NCBI GenBank assembly: GCA_021802055.1 | Contig: JAKAAY010000001.1 | Span: 35,658-99,657 of the forward strand | Origin: Thermoplasmata archaeon | GTDB lineage: Archaea > Thermoplasmatota > Thermoplasmata > Thermoplasmatales > Thermoplasmataceae | Reading direction: 5' to 3' | DNA length: 64,000 nt | Shown: in pieces, positions 9,096 to 18,207 of the stretch | Numbering within the stretch: position 1 is the first letter of the stretch | How the letters are laid out: each line of letters begins with the position of its first letter | Notes under the pieces: model-generated | What the model saw: only the letters and a program-made list of their open reading frames with translations | Told to the model about the DNA's origin: nothing | Databases searched by the model: none | Position numbers and translations under genes: made by a program

Positions 9096-9213
9096 GGCAT
9101 GCGTATTCTCGGACGGTTCGTTAATCATGCAGGCTAGTTTTGGTCATTATTTAGTTGAATCACACACATTGTCGGGAAACGCTTAAAAAAGTGGCTCCGC
9201 TGTACAATTACAT

Positions 9214-9241
9214 AGCTCGCCAGCGAGCGATATATCTTTTA
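9214..9241 (+). promoter_or_regulatory. Hairpin next to TATA box of the S13-S4-S11-RpoD operon
   Basis: A perfect inverted repeat GCTCGC-CA-GCGAGC (9214-9227) abuts a TATA-like GATATATCTTTTA (9228-9240). Initiation would fall near 9258, giving a leader of about 40 nt with an AGGTGG ribosome-binding site at 9281. A second TATA-like run, GCTTAAAAAAG, lies at 9181-9191. The repeat is placed where a regulator would overlap the BRE/TATA region; that role is inference. Confidence 0.45.
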
Positions 9242-9297
9242 ACCTGAAGGGTATTCCCTCTACTACTCGTTGAAAAAGCTAGGTGGGATTAAGTTTA

Positions 9298-9891
9298 ATG
9301 GCAAAGGAAGAAGAGAACAAGGCTGAGACGGAAGTCAAAAAGCCAGTTAAAAAGACTAAGGTTGCAAAGACAACGGATGAGCCGAAGAAGGCGGAGCCTA
9401 AGGAAAAACCCAAACCAAAGGAGAAGGCTGACTTCCTTTACATAGTGAGGATAGGGAGCAAAGATCTTAGTGGTGAGAGACCCGTTATCCTTGCTCTTGC
9501 TGATCTGAAAGGCATCGGAATAAGGCTTGCTCAGATCATAGTGAGGAAACTCAAGCTTGACGGGAAGGCACGGCTTGGTGACCTCGGCGAGGAGACCATA
9601 GAAAAAATAAGAAACTTTGTTGAGAGCAAGGAATATGAGGGGATTCCAGACTGGACTGTCAACCATAGAGATGATGTCACGACAGGGGCAGATCTGAATC
9701 TGGTATCAAACGATCTTGAGATTCAGCTTCAGGATGATCTCAATCTCATGAAGAAGGCTCGCTCCTACAAAGGAATAAGACATGAGACTGGACACAAGGT
9801 AAGGGGACAGAGAACTCGATCCAATGGACGAAAAGGGCTTGCCATTGGAGTGATAAAGAAAAAGGAAGGACCCGGCCAGAAGCCGTCGTGA
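9298..9891 (+). CDS. rps13: 30S ribosomal protein S13
   Basis: S13 sits in the small-subunit head and contacts the P-site tRNA and the large subunit. Residues from about 47 on are the S13 core: FLYIVRIGSKDL, the helix-two-turns-helix LADLKGIGIRLAQIIV, and the C-terminal KARSYKGIRHETGHKVRGQRTRSNGRKG motif. Residues 1-45 are a lysine/glutamate-rich extension that bacterial S13 lacks. I chose the ATG at 9298, not the in-frame GTG at 9283, because that GTG lies in the Shine-Dalgarno-like AGGTGGGA (9281-9288). First gene of S13-S4-S11-RpoD. Confidence 0.93.
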   Translation: MAKEEENKAETEVKKPVKKTKVAKTTDEPKKAEPKEKPKPKEKADFLYIVRIGSKDLSGERPVILALADLKGIGIRLAQIIVRKLKLDGKARLGDLGEETIEKIRNFVESKEYEGIPDWTVNHRDDVTTGADLNLVSNDLEIQLQDDLNLMKKARSYKGIRHETGHKVRGQRTRSNGRKGLAIGVIKKKEGPGQKPS

Positions 9892-9901
9892 GGGATAGAA
9901 A

Positions 9902-10525
9902 ATGGGAGATCCTAAATTTCAGAGAAAAACGTATTCAACACCAAGACACCCATGGGAAAAGACAAGAATTGACGAGGAGAGAATTATTCTCTCAAAGTAT
10001 GGTCTAAAGAATAAGAGAGAGTTGTGGAAAGCGCAGTCTTTGCTTGACTCTTACAGGACTCAGGCAAGATTTCTGCAGGCACAGCTAAGGACTGGAAATC
10101 AGGTGTCAGTAGCTCAGTTTCAGATGATGATCAGAAAGCTCAACAGATATAAAATTCTGGGAGAAAACGCCACTCTGGATGATGTTCTGTCACTCTCGCT
10201 TGAAAGCATCCTTGAAAGGAGGTTTCAGAACCTGGTATATCGCAAACATCTGGCCTCAACCCAGAAACAGGCAAGACAACTCATAACACATGGCCACATC
10301 CTTCTCAATGGAAGAAGGGTGAGTATCCCCGGACTCATGGTGGAGGCGACCGTGGAGGATTCCATATCCTATGATCCCAGATCTGTCCTCGTGGATGAGG
10401 ATCATCCTCTTAGGAGAGTCATCGCCGGCGAAACTGGACCCTCGGAGGAAGAGGCTTCAGCAGAGCCGGAGGGCGAAGTAGAGGAGAAAGAGGAAGCAAA
10501 GGGGGCTGAGTCTAAAGATGAATAA
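9902..10525 (+). CDS. rps4: 30S ribosomal protein S4
   Basis: S4 is a primary 16S rRNA-binding protein that nucleates the small-subunit body. This 207-residue archaeal form begins with [19 protein letters not shown]. The S4 RNA-binding domain is at about residues 105-160 ([20 protein letters not shown] ... [12 protein letters not shown]). The last 30 residues are a glutamate-rich acidic tail ([17 protein letters not shown]) not needed for the fold. The gene follows S13 after 10 nt and overlaps the start of S11 by 8 nt, in the standard archaeal order. Confidence 0.93.
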   Translation: MGDPKFQRKTYSTPRHPWEKTRIDEERIILSKYGLKNKRELWKAQSLLDSYRTQARFLQAQLRTGNQVSVAQFQMMIRKLNRYKILGENATLDDVLSLSLESILERRFQNLVYRKHLASTQKQARQLITHGHILLNGRRVSIPGLMVEATVEDSISYDPRSVLVDEDHPLRRVIAGETGPSEEEASAEPEGEVEEKEEAKGAESKDE

Positions 10526-10901
10526 GACGGGCATTGCACATATTTTTGCATCCCAGAATAACACCCTGATCCTCGTTACGGATGTTACCGGTGCAGAGAC
10601 CATAGCGAAAGCAACGGGAGGCATGGTTGTAAAGAACGATAGAGACGAGGCAAGTCCATATGCGGCAATGAAGGCTGCAGACTTGGTGTCGGAGAAGTTG
10701 AAAGAGAGGGAGATCACCGACCTGATCATCAAAGTGAGGGCACCAGGAGGGAACAAGTCTAAGATTCCCGGGCCAGGTGCACAATCTGCCATAAGAGCAC
10801 TGTCAAGAGCAGGTTTTAAGATTGTGAGGATTGAGGAGGTCACACCCATACCCCATGATGGAACCAAAAAGAAAGGCGGAAAACGAGGAAGGAGAGTCTA
10901 G
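10518..10901 (+). CDS. rps11: 30S ribosomal protein S11
   Basis: S11 lines the small-subunit platform near the mRNA exit. The 127-residue protein shows the family core: [24 protein letters not shown] at the start, the [21 protein letters not shown] segment in the middle, and [20 protein letters not shown] at the basic C-terminus. The start overlaps the end of S4 by 8 nt, and rpoD begins 3 nt after its stop, which indicates coupled translation within the operon. Confidence 0.94.
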   Translation: MNKTGIAHIFASQNNTLILVTDVTGAETIAKATGGMVVKNDRDEASPYAAMKAADLVSEKLKEREITDLIIKVRAPGGNKSKIPGPGAQSAIRALSRAGFKIVRIEEVTPIPHDGTKKKGGKRGRRV

Positions 10902-10904
10902 GGA

Positions 10905-11726
10905 ATGAATTTGAAGGTTCTGGAATACTCTCCACGCTTCATCAGGTTTTCAGTAAGTGGGATAACTCCAGCAATTGCAAATTCTGTCAGGAGAACGCTT
11001 ATATCCGATATACCTAAACTTGCGATCGATAAAGTTGTCATCCACCATGGTCAGATACGGGACAAGGAGGGCAACGTATACGATTCCTCTCTGGCGCTGT
11101 TCGACGAGATGATCGCATTGAGACTGTCCCTGGTGCCCATTGTCACAGATATGAAGATGAATTTCAGGGAACAGTGTACTTGCGAAGGGAAAGGGTGCCC
11201 TCTATGCACTGTCAGTTATTCTGTCAATAAACTTGGGCCTGCATTAGTCACTTCCGGTGATATCCAGGCCGTTTCCAACCCAGATCTCAAGCCCTCAGAC
11301 CCTGACATCCCTATTGTAAAGCTGGGCCCGAAACAGGCAATGCTTGTTAGCGCTGAGGCCGTTCTCGGGAGAGGGAAACAACATGCAAAGTGGCAGGCAA
11401 CCTCTGGAGTTGCCTATAAGTATCACAGGGAGTTCGAAGTGGATAAACAGGCATTTCCAGACTGGACTTCCATCAAGGAGAAGTGCCATAACTCTGTTTT
11501 GAAGGAGACCAGCAAAACCATAACTTTCACCGACGACTTTCCATGCAGGCTCTTTAACAGACTTTTTGAATCTGACGGAGTCAAAATTACAGAGGATGAT
11601 ACAAATTTTGTCTTCAAGTTCGAAACGGATGGCTCGCTTGATCCACTTGAGATACTCGACTTTACATTCAAGAGGCTATCGCAGAGGCTCAATTTACTAC
11701 ACGAGAGCCTTGTTGGAAACGACTGA
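10905..11726 (+). CDS. rpoD: DNA-directed RNA polymerase subunit D
   Basis: Subunit D is the archaeal counterpart of RPB3/alpha and forms the assembly platform with L, N and P. The N-terminal dimerisation part ([25 protein letters not shown]) and the C-terminal [21 protein letters not shown] helix are clear. A cysteine cluster [11 protein letters not shown] near residues 92-102 lies in the inserted domain that in some archaeal D subunits binds an iron-sulfur cluster; the spacing is compatible with such a site but binding is not shown. In many archaea the operon continues with L18e-L13-S9-rpoN; here it stops at rpoD. Confidence 0.92.
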   Translation: MNLKVLEYSPRFIRFSVSGITPAIANSVRRTLISDIPKLAIDKVVIHHGQIRDKEGNVYDSSLALFDEMIALRLSLVPIVTDMKMNFREQCTCEGKGCPLCTVSYSVNKLGPALVTSGDIQAVSNPDLKPSDPDIPIVKLGPKQAMLVSAEAVLGRGKQHAKWQATSGVAYKYHREFEVDKQAFPDWTSIKEKCHNSVLKETSKTITFTDDFPCRLFNRLFESDGVKITEDDTNFVFKFETDGSLDPLEILDFTFKRLSQRLNLLHESLVGND

Positions 11727-11794
11727 TTGAGACTGAAACTTTTATACAATCTCCTGAAAATTATAAAACCATTGTTGACATTATACGTCGCGGC

Positions 11795-12565
11795 ATGAAC
11801 GATCTTACAGACCTTATGGTTGAAATGGGGAAGAGCATCCAGGAAGAGTTCAATTCGCGAAGAATGGAGCTTTCCCTAGGGTCCAATGCCGGCATGGGGG
11901 CTGATGGAACTCCTACCAAAGAGGCAGATAAAGTGGCTGAGGATATCTTCATTGAGACCGTGAGATCTAATGATCTCCCATTCAACATAATAAGCGAGGA
12001 GATCGGTTATATTGACAGAGGATACAGCAAAAATCTGGTTGTTGATCCCGTGGATGGAACAACAAACCTCATTGCAGGCATCCCGTTATATGCCATTTCT
12101 GTCGCGGTAATGAAAGAAGACCTGAGATCAGCGGAATATGGCTTCATAATGAACCTATCCAATGGAAATTACTATGCATCTTCACGGGGACATGGGGTGA
12201 GCATCAATGGGGTCCCAGTATCCTCGAAAGGCCGCAGAACCGGTATTTGCATGCTTTCATCTGCAGGATATCTTGATCCGGCAAGTTCCAAGATTGTTGC
12301 CAGATGTAGCAAGGTCAGGGATCTGGGCTGTACCTCCCTGGAAATGGCTCTGGTTGCCACCGGTGCTGCAGACGTGGTTTGCCATACAGGCAGGACCAAA
12401 GGGGTTCGCAATGTGGATATAGCAGCAGGGGCACTCATGATCTGGGAATCCGGGGGAGAAGTCCTGGACCACGCAGGTAGTAAATTGAACATGGGTCCCA
12501 GCCCTTCTGAGCGCAAACACATGATCGCGTTCCGTGATCATGAAATACTGGAGGGGTTATTCTGA
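11795..12565 (+). CDS. Inositol monophosphatase-family phosphatase (IMPase/FBPase type)
   Basis: This is a 256-residue lithium-sensitive-fold phosphatase. Metal ligands are visible: E66-E67 in ISEEIG, the DPVDGTTN motif at about residues 84-91, and the second Asp in NVDIAAGALMIWESGG near residue 208. Archaeal members often hydrolyse both inositol-1-phosphate and fructose-1,6-bisphosphate; which one matters here cannot be told. A TATA-like AATTATAAAACC (near 11763) lies about 32 nt before the ATG. Its stop codon overlaps the proposed start of the NAD kinase, as in other archaea where these two activities are linked or fused. Confidence 0.82.
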   Translation: MNDLTDLMVEMGKSIQEEFNSRRMELSLGSNAGMGADGTPTKEADKVAEDIFIETVRSNDLPFNIISEEIGYIDRGYSKNLVVDPVDGTTNLIAGIPLYAISVAVMKEDLRSAEYGFIMNLSNGNYYASSRGHGVSINGVPVSSKGRRTGICMLSSAGYLDPASSKIVARCSKVRDLGCTSLEMALVATGAADVVCHTGRTKGVRNVDIAAGALMIWESGGEVLDHAGSKLNMGPSPSERKHMIAFRDHEILEGLF

Positions 12566-13380
12566 AACTGGGTTTTGTCATCAGGAGAGGATGCGATCGT
12601 TGCGCACGCATCGTAACAAGAATTATGGAGATACTGCCGGATGACTGGCAGGTAACAATGGATCCGGAAACTGCAAGGTTTCTTAACTGCAAGGGAAAGC
12701 CCGTTGAAAAGATGGATGTTGACATGATCATCACAATCGGTGGTGACGGCACTGTTCTGAGAACTTTGCAGGCCGCACGCTGTCCTATTCTTGGAATCAA
12801 CATGGGTGGTCTCGGGTTCCTGTCAGAGGTTGAAATTGGAGAAGTGGAGAGCACCATTTACAAGCTCATCAGGGGAGATTACAGAATCGAGCGTAGCCTC
12901 AAGATGAAGGTTATGGTGAATGGGATGCGGCTTCCCGACAGCGTCAACGAAGTGCTTGTCCATTCTAACAGAATTTCGAAAATCAGGAGATTCAGCATCT
13001 CCACCAAGAACAACTTCATAGACCTTACTGCAGCAGATGGGGTGATAGTCTCAACGCCAGTGGGATCTACCTCTTATTCGTTCAGCGCAGGTGGCCCAAT
13101 AATTTATCCCACCTTGAAGGCCATGGTGATCTCATACCTCGCCCCCTTCATATCAAGGTCTCGCTCAATAGTAGTTCCACCGGATGAAATCATACAGATA
13201 AAGATCATTGGAAAAGGGCAGAACTGCCTGCTTGTCATTGATGGACAGTATCAGCAGGAAGTGACCTACAGGGATGAGATACTGGTGACAATCTCAGAAA
13301 ATAGTGCAGAATTTGTCACCGTTGGTAATTCATTCTTCGACAGAGTCAGGGAGAAGTTGATCAAGAATGTGGTTGATTAG
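12562..13380 (+). CDS. nadK: NAD kinase, probable CTG start
   Basis: NAD kinase phosphorylates NAD to NADP. The GGDGT nucleotide-binding motif is near residue 60 (IITIGGDGTVLRTL), and the glycine-rich segment STPVGSTSYSFSAGGP near 172-187 completes the family signature. The first ATG (12625) would remove the N-terminal strand and half of the first helix. The frame stays open upstream and encodes LKLGFVIRRGCDRCARIVTR, exactly the expected NADK N-terminus. A strong GGAGGGG (12550-12556) precedes a CTG at 12562, forming a CTGA overlap with the phosphatase stop. I therefore place the start at this CTG. ATT at 12559 is the alternative. Confidence 0.85.
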   Translation: MKLGFVIRRGCDRCARIVTRIMEILPDDWQVTMDPETARFLNCKGKPVEKMDVDMIITIGGDGTVLRTLQAARCPILGINMGGLGFLSEVEIGEVESTIYKLIRGDYRIERSLKMKVMVNGMRLPDSVNEVLVHSNRISKIRRFSISTKNNFIDLTAADGVIVSTPVGSTSYSFSAGGPIIYPTLKAMVISYLAPFISRSRSIVVPPDEIIQIKIIGKGQNCLLVIDGQYQQEVTYRDEILVTISENSAEFVTVGNSFFDRVREKLIKNVVD

Positions 13381-13729
13381 GGAAAAGATCCTGAGAATGA
13401 TAATGGAAGCATCCAAAGATACTTACCCCAGGGAGTTCGGCGCGTTGCTCAAGGCCGAAGGGGGGGTGATCTACGAGATCGCAATAATTCCCGGAACCAT
13501 ACAGGGAGACAGGCATACCATGTTCTGGATGTACATGAAGCCCGTAGATTTTTCCATAGTAGGAAGCGTTCATTCGCATCCCAACGGCGTAACGCTCCCT
13601 TCGGACCAGGACCTCCAGATGTTTTCAAACAATGGGCCGATCCACATAATCGTGGGACATCCATATAACCTGCACAACTTTAACGCGTATGACCGGGCGG
13701 GGAATCCTGTGGAGATTAAGGTTGTCTGA
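13367..13729 (+). CDS. JAMM/MPN-domain metalloprotease
   Basis: This 120-residue single-domain protein carries a complete JAMM motif: Glu in PREFGALL (about residue 23), HSHP (about residues 69-72) and SDQD (about 79-82), which together coordinate the catalytic zinc. In archaea such stand-alone MPN proteins remove SAMP/ubiquitin-like modifiers (desampylases) or process related substrates. No SAMP or E1 gene lies nearby, so the substrate is inferred only from the family. The start overlaps the 3' end of nadK by 14 nt, consistent with one transcript from the phosphatase gene onward. It is convergent with prpC. Confidence 0.82.
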   Translation: MWLIREKILRMIMEASKDTYPREFGALLKAEGGVIYEIAIIPGTIQGDRHTMFWMYMKPVDFSIVGSVHSHPNGVTLPSDQDLQMFSNNGPIHIIVGHPYNLHNFNAYDRAGNPVEIKVV

Positions 13730-14800
13730 TCATGGGACTTCCAGACCGACCGGACCTGTGTATTCGGACTGTGGCCTTATGATCTTGTTGTCCGAGACCT
13801 GCTCCATATAGTGTGCAGACCAACCAAAGACCCTGGAAGCGGCAAAAATGGGCAGATAGAACTTCTCCTCGATTCCCAGTGTATGCATCAGCAGAGCCCC
13901 GTAGAAGTCCAGGTTGGCAGGTATGTGCTTTTCCTCCCACATGTAGTTCTCCATTGCTTCTGCATAACTCAGGAATTTTTCCGCCTCTCGTAGGGTTCTG
14001 AGCTTTGATTTGACATACTGGGCCCTTGGATCCTTTATCTTGTATACCCTGTGCCCGAATCCCATGATTTTCTCTTTCCTGGCGAGTTTGTCCATGACAA
14101 AGCTTACGGCTTCATCGTCGGATCTGAATTTCAGCAGGTACTGCAAAATTTCGGAGTTGGCCCCGCCATGCAGGGGCCCCTTGAGCGTTGAAATTGCAGC
14201 TGTAACCGCGCTTACGGGGTCTGCAAGCGTGGACGCTGCAACTCTGAGTGCGAAGGTTGAGGCGTTAAACTCGTGTTCCATGTACATTATCATGAGTTTT
14301 TCCAGATATCCCGCCTTCTTCCTGTCAGCATTGCCTGTAAGGAGTGAAAAAAACCGTTCTGCGTAGGTGGTATTTGGGACCTGAATCTCTTTGCGTCCCG
14401 TGATTGCAGCGTCAGAGTGAAAGATTATTGATGGCATCTTAGCGGCTATCTCCATCAGCAACTCCCCGTTTGTCTTGTGGGAATATGGAGATAATGATAC
14501 CACGGACCTGAGGTCATTCATTATGTTTGGCTCCTTCATGAGTTTCATGACTTCCAGCACTCTGGCGTCCAGTCTTGAATTCTTTACAAGGAACTCTGAG
14601 AATTGCACCTTCTCGTCCATGGAAGGCAGCTTTCCGTGGAAAACAAGATAAGCCACGGATTCAAAATCCTTTTTCTCGGCCAGATCCACAACCCTGTATC
14701 CCCGGTAAAGAAGGTTTCCTTCCCTGTCTGTGGTGGCGATGGCAGTCCTGTCAACGATAACACCCTCAAGCCCTTTTGCGACTCTTATCTCTTCAACCAT
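13730..14800 (-). CDS. prpC: Citrate/2-methylcitrate synthase
   Basis: This 356-residue type II-like citrate synthase has the catalytic His in PLHGGANSEIL (about residue 212), the second His in GFGHRVYKIKDPRA (about 248) and the catalytic Asp in NLDFYGALLMHTLGI (about 300). It condenses an acyl-CoA with oxaloacetate. Sequence alone does not separate citrate synthase from methylcitrate synthase, but it is the last gene of a prpD-prpB-prpC unit, 2 nt after prpB, which favours propionyl-CoA as at least one substrate. It may also serve as the cell's citrate synthase, since none other is seen here. Confidence 0.85.
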   Translation of the reverse strand: MVEEIRVAKGLEGVIVDRTAIATTDREGNLLYRGYRVVDLAEKKDFESVAYLVFHGKLPSMDEKVQFSEFLVKNSRLDARVLEVMKLMKEPNIMNDLRSVVSLSPYSHKTNGELLMEIAAKMPSIIFHSDAAITGRKEIQVPNTTYAERFFSLLTGNADRKKAGYLEKLMIMYMEHEFNASTFALRVAASTLADPVSAVTAAISTLKGPLHGGANSEILQYLLKFRSDDEAVSFVMDKLARKEKIMGFGHRVYKIKDPRAQYVKSKLRTLREAEKFLSYAEAMENYMWEEKHIPANLDFYGALLMHTLGIEEKFYLPIFAASRVFGWSAHYMEQVSDNKIIRPQSEYTGPVGLEVP

Positions 14801-14802
14801 TC

Positions 14803-15690
14803 CTATCTATCTCCTTCTGACAATTCCTGGTCTTCCTTGGCATAATCCGAATATCCGATTACGTCGTAATATTCCTTCCTGTCCATCAAGTTTGAAATGA
14901 ATCCTGACTGCGTTCCATGGAGTTTCAGTTCCCTGTAGGTAACGTCTATGGTCTTGAGCGCTGCCCTGAATGCCGTGAGTGGAAATATCACCATTTTGTA
15001 TCCAAGCGTTCTGATCTCGTCTACAGACAGAAGTGGACTCTTGCCGAACTCTGTCATGTTGGCGAGAAGGGGTGCCTTGACTTCCCTTGCAAACCTGGCG
15101 AATTCCTCCCTGGATTCCAGCGCTTCTGTAAAGATAATGTCCGCGCCGGAGTCAAGATAGATCTTGGCCCGTTCAATGGCATCCTCCATGCCGTTTACAG
15201 ATCTCGCATCCGTCCTTGCAATGATCTGGAAGTCGCTGTTTTTCCTTGCCTGGACAGCCGCAACAATCTTCCGGGCCATGTCCTCCGGTCCAACCAGGGT
15301 CTTTCCATCAAGATGCCCGCATCTCTTGGGCAATACCTGATCCTCTATGTGAATTCCTGCGGCCCCGGCAGACTCCAGCAGTCGGACAGTCCTTGTGACG
15401 TTGACCGCTTCCCCGAAGCCGGTATCTGCATCCACTATGAGCGGAGCCCTTGTAACAGAGGTGATACGCCTCACTTCCTCTGCAACCTCGGAAAGAGTGG
15501 TCACAGAAATATCAGGCATACCCATGGCGCCTGCGATGCCGGATCCGGAAAGATAAAGGGCGTTGAAACCTGCTCTTTCGGCAAGCACTGCAGATATGCC
15601 GTTGAATACTCCCGCACAGGCGACAAATGACTTCAGCTGCTCATAAAGGGCTCGCGGACCTCCGTTCACATTATCTCTTAACAGAGACAT
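14803..15690 (-). CDS. prpB: 2-methylisocitrate lyase
   Basis: PrpB belongs to the isocitrate lyase/PEP mutase superfamily and splits 2-methylisocitrate to pyruvate and succinate. The 295-residue length suits PrpB rather than full-size isocitrate lyase. Visible signatures are LYLSGSGIAGAMGMPD (about residues 45-60), the metal-binding VDADTGFGE, and the catalytic KRCGH loop near residues 121-125, the form typical of methylisocitrate lyases. The start lies 20 nt inside the end of prpD, and prpC begins 2 nt after its stop, so the three are translationally coupled. Confidence 0.88.
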   Translation of the reverse strand: MSLLRDNVNGGPRALYEQLKSFVACAGVFNGISAVLAERAGFNALYLSGSGIAGAMGMPDISVTTLSEVAEEVRRITSVTRAPLIVDADTGFGEAVNVTRTVRLLESAGAAGIHIEDQVLPKRCGHLDGKTLVGPEDMARKIVAAVQARKNSDFQIIARTDARSVNGMEDAIERAKIYLDSGADIIFTEALESREEFARFAREVKAPLLANMTEFGKSPLLSVDEIRTLGYKMVIFPLTAFRAALKTIDVTYRELKLHGTQSGFISNLMDRKEYYDVIGYSDYAKEDQELSEGDR

Positions 15691-17053
15691 TGGAAACTAC
15701 CTCCATAAGCTCCCGAGCATCTCGCTTCTCGAAGTCTTTCACCACTTCGAGAACCGCGTTTGCCGAATCTTCTCCCATCATTTTTACCCCTTTGTTCTTC
15801 AGATCCTCCCATGTATATGGGTTTTTGAAATGGCCCCTGGGTACGTTCAGATCGGATCTGAACTCACCGGAGTCCGTAATAACATGTATGGAGAATGGCA
15901 GGTAGTCTGGGTACATGGAATTATACTTGTCCGTAACGGTGAACGTAATCTTGTCCATAAGATCCAGAATCTTGGGATCAGAGAGATAACTGTTACTATA
16001 AGACCCTGGCTCAGGGTCTCCGTAAAGAAGTGAATAGGCGATGATGAATGGCATGCTGTGATCTGCAGTTTCCTTGGTCTTTGGCCGCAATTTTTCCGGG
16101 TCCTTTATGATTATTCTGTGTGCAACAGAGAATGTTTCTACAAAGATCTTCTGGATCTTACCCTTAATCCTATCTCTGAGCCCGCATGACACTTCAGCGG
16201 CGCTCATTGCGTGGTACTCCACCGGGTAGTTCTTGATCATGGTCTTCCTTACCCTGGTATTGTCGAGTTCGAGGTTGAAGCCGCCAGTGACCTGCTGGAA
16301 GAATCCCATTTCACCTGTGAAAATTGGGGAAGGTCCGGTGAAACCCTCATCTGCAAGCAGCAGGGCAAAGACACTGTTCCTGCTTGCGTCAGCTGCCGTG
16401 GCCCCTTTCCACATACTGAGTTCTCCTGCCCTTGTCTGCCTCATGCTGATGTTATTGTTCAGGCCTAGGCTGACTGCATTCTCGAATTTCTTCTCTTCCA
16501 GCTGGAGCAGTGAAGCAAGTCCCGCAGCCGAGGATATGCTGATGTATGTGACGTGATCCCATCCAAGATCGCGTATGCATATAGCGTCAGAAAGTGCGCC
16601 CACCACTTCGTATGCCACGTCTATGGCCCTTATTGCCCGTTCACCTTTTATGTCCATGGCCTCTGAAACGGCAAGTATGGGAGGTATGTTATCTGACGGG
16701 TGCAGAGCCTCCTTTGAGAGATATGTGTCATTGTAGTCAAGATATCTGGTCATTGTTCCGTTTATGAAGGCTGCTGTATCCACTGTAGCTTTCTCACTGG
16801 AGAAGTACACCGAGGCATTGTATCTCCCTGTGGATGGTAGAAGAGCTCTCCTGATTATATTAACAGGTGTCGCGTCTTTTGCACCATAGGAAACAAAGAT
16901 GGAGTCGCCTATTCGCTTCTTTATCTCGTCCCTGTCAGTCCTATCTATGCCGCCAGCCATTACTTTCTCTGAGAAATTGAACAGTTTGGAGATGATGGAG
17001 TCCATTGACAGACGATATTCCGGCGATATATGAAACTGTTCTGCAGTGAGCAT
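15671..17053 (-). CDS. prpD: 2-methylcitrate dehydratase (MmgE/PrpD family)
   Basis: This is a 461-residue MmgE/PrpD-family dehydratase that turns 2-methylcitrate into 2-methyl-cis-aconitate. Family landmarks include the early ATPVNIIRRAL segment, GTMTRYLDYNDTYL around residue 100, HPSDNIPPILAVSEA, and the KNYPVEYHAMSAAE block in the second half. I favour ATG 17053 over the upstream in-frame GTG (17065): a TATA-like GCTAAATCAATA centred near 17080 would start transcription almost exactly there. No cis-acting acnD/prpF accessory gene is present, as expected for a PrpD-type route. It leads the prpD-prpB-prpC operon. Confidence 0.87.
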   Translation of the reverse strand: MLTAEQFHISPEYRLSMDSIISKLFNFSEKVMAGGIDRTDRDEIKKRIGDSIFVSYGAKDATPVNIIRRALLPSTGRYNASVYFSSEKATVDTAAFINGTMTRYLDYNDTYLSKEALHPSDNIPPILAVSEAMDIKGERAIRAIDVAYEVVGALSDAICIRDLGWDHVTYISISSAAGLASLLQLEEKKFENAVSLGLNNNISMRQTRAGELSMWKGATAADASRNSVFALLLADEGFTGPSPIFTGEMGFFQQVTGGFNLELDNTRVRKTMIKNYPVEYHAMSAAEVSCGLRDRIKGKIQKIFVETFSVAHRIIIKDPEKLRPKTKETADHSMPFIIAYSLLYGDPEPGSYSNSYLSDPKILDLMDKITFTVTDKYNSMYPDYLPFSIHVITDSGEFRSDLNVPRGHFKNPYTWEDLKNKGVKMMGEDSANAVLEVVKDFEKRDARELMEVVSNVSVKR

Positions 17054-17133
17054 GGTGAGTTGCACGATCGTATTGATTTAGCAACTGCCTGTGGTAAAAT
17101 AGCCCGCTTATGGCAGGAGTCTGCCCGCAGGAT

Positions 17134-18159
17134 TCAGGTATGCACATGTTTTTTGACCACAATGGACGCGGACACATGCCACTGGTTTGGGGCATACGAC
17201 TTTACAATCCGTTTCTCATCCACGGTTATGCTTGCCGGGATAAATGAAAGGTTGTCCAGAAGAAACTGGTCTATGGATCTAAGCCTGGAGGTATCAAGCA
17301 GGAAGTGAAGGACAATTCTTCCCCCATCCTTGAGACTGTGGAAAGCGTGTTCCACGTACTCCAGTGATCTGAAGTTACCCATTAAGGCAAGATCGATCTT
17401 CTCGTCAGGTTCAAAATCCCTGCAATCTGCATTGATGCCATGGATCAGATGGCTTACACCGTTCATCCTTGCCGACTGTTCAAGGAATTTGATTGAATCG
17501 GGGTTAATGTCGGTGCAATATATCTTTGCTACCCCGGAATATTTTGCTATGGGCAGGGAAAAATATCCTATTCCAGAGAACATGTCAAAGATCGTTGAGC
17601 CCGGCGAGGCAAGCCCTGCTGCAGCAATCCTCTCGTTTACGTTGCCGGGAGAGAACATAACTCTCTCTGGGTCAAAGCAATAGTATATCCCATTTTCCTT
17701 GTGGATGGTGATGCCTGGTTCCCCATACGCCAGTCTCACCGCAGGCTGCCTCATTTCACCTGAAATTCTTCCCGTAAGCAGATAGATGCGATCTATGCCC
17801 ATCACGGTGGCGATAGTTTTCAGCACGCGCTTATCTTCACATCCTGCGAATGGTTTCAGCATCAGTGACTGCCCATATCTCACGAAGGCGCTGGGAAAAT
17901 CAGCGGGCAGACCGCTGGCCAGTAGTTCCCTGTTCACGTCCGAAGAGGGAGACCTTAAAGCGGCACGTGGAGAGAATTCCAATTCCACTGTGTCATAATC
18001 ACCTGCATGAGAGCCTTCCCTAAGTGGGACAATCACGTAATTCCCGCTCTTCTCTATCCTGAGATCTTTCCTAACAGCGTTCAGGTTCAGCAGCCTCCTT
18101 ATGTGGTAATCTGCCTCTTCCCTTGGGATCAGTGCCCCTCTGCATCTGGTCATCTCCAT
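17134..18159 (-). CDS. Trm5/Tyw2-family tRNA methyltransferase or aminocarboxypropyltransferase
   Basis: The C-terminal part is a SAM-binding Rossmann domain: ERVMFSPGN, then motif I FDMFSGIGYFSLPIA (about residues 182-196) and CTDINPDSIKFL. Position IV reads LALMGNFRS rather than the NLP of Trm5 methyltransferases. This resembles the Tyw2/Taw2 branch, which adds an aminocarboxypropyl group in wyosine formation at tRNA-Phe G37. I therefore favour Taw2, with Trm5 as the alternative. I chose ATG 18159 because AGAGGTGGAGCC supplies a ribosome-binding site; the 22 codons upstream look non-coding. It is divergent from hemL with overlapping promoter space. Confidence 0.78.
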   Translation of the reverse strand: MEMTRCRGALIPREEADYHIRRLLNLNAVRKDLRIEKSGNYVIVPLREGSHAGDYDTVELEFSPRAALRSPSSDVNRELLASGLPADFPSAFVRYGQSLMLKPFAGCEDKRVLKTIATVMGIDRIYLLTGRISGEMRQPAVRLAYGEPGITIHKENGIYYCFDPERVMFSPGNVNERIAAAGLASPGSTIFDMFSGIGYFSLPIAKYSGVAKIYCTDINPDSIKFLEQSARMNGVSHLIHGINADCRDFEPDEKIDLALMGNFRSLEYVEHAFHSLKDGGRIVLHFLLDTSRLRSIDQFLLDNLSFIPASITVDEKRIVKSYAPNQWHVSASIVVKKHVHT

Positions 18160-18207
18160 AGTGGCTCCACCTCTAGCTGGTAATCTGCGTAAATCCTGAT
18201 GTAATAG

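Noticed and set aside
14917..15630. A 237-codon reading frame opposite prpB
   Set aside because: It mirrors a conserved enzyme gene on the other strand and has cysteine/proline-rich content typical of antisense frames.
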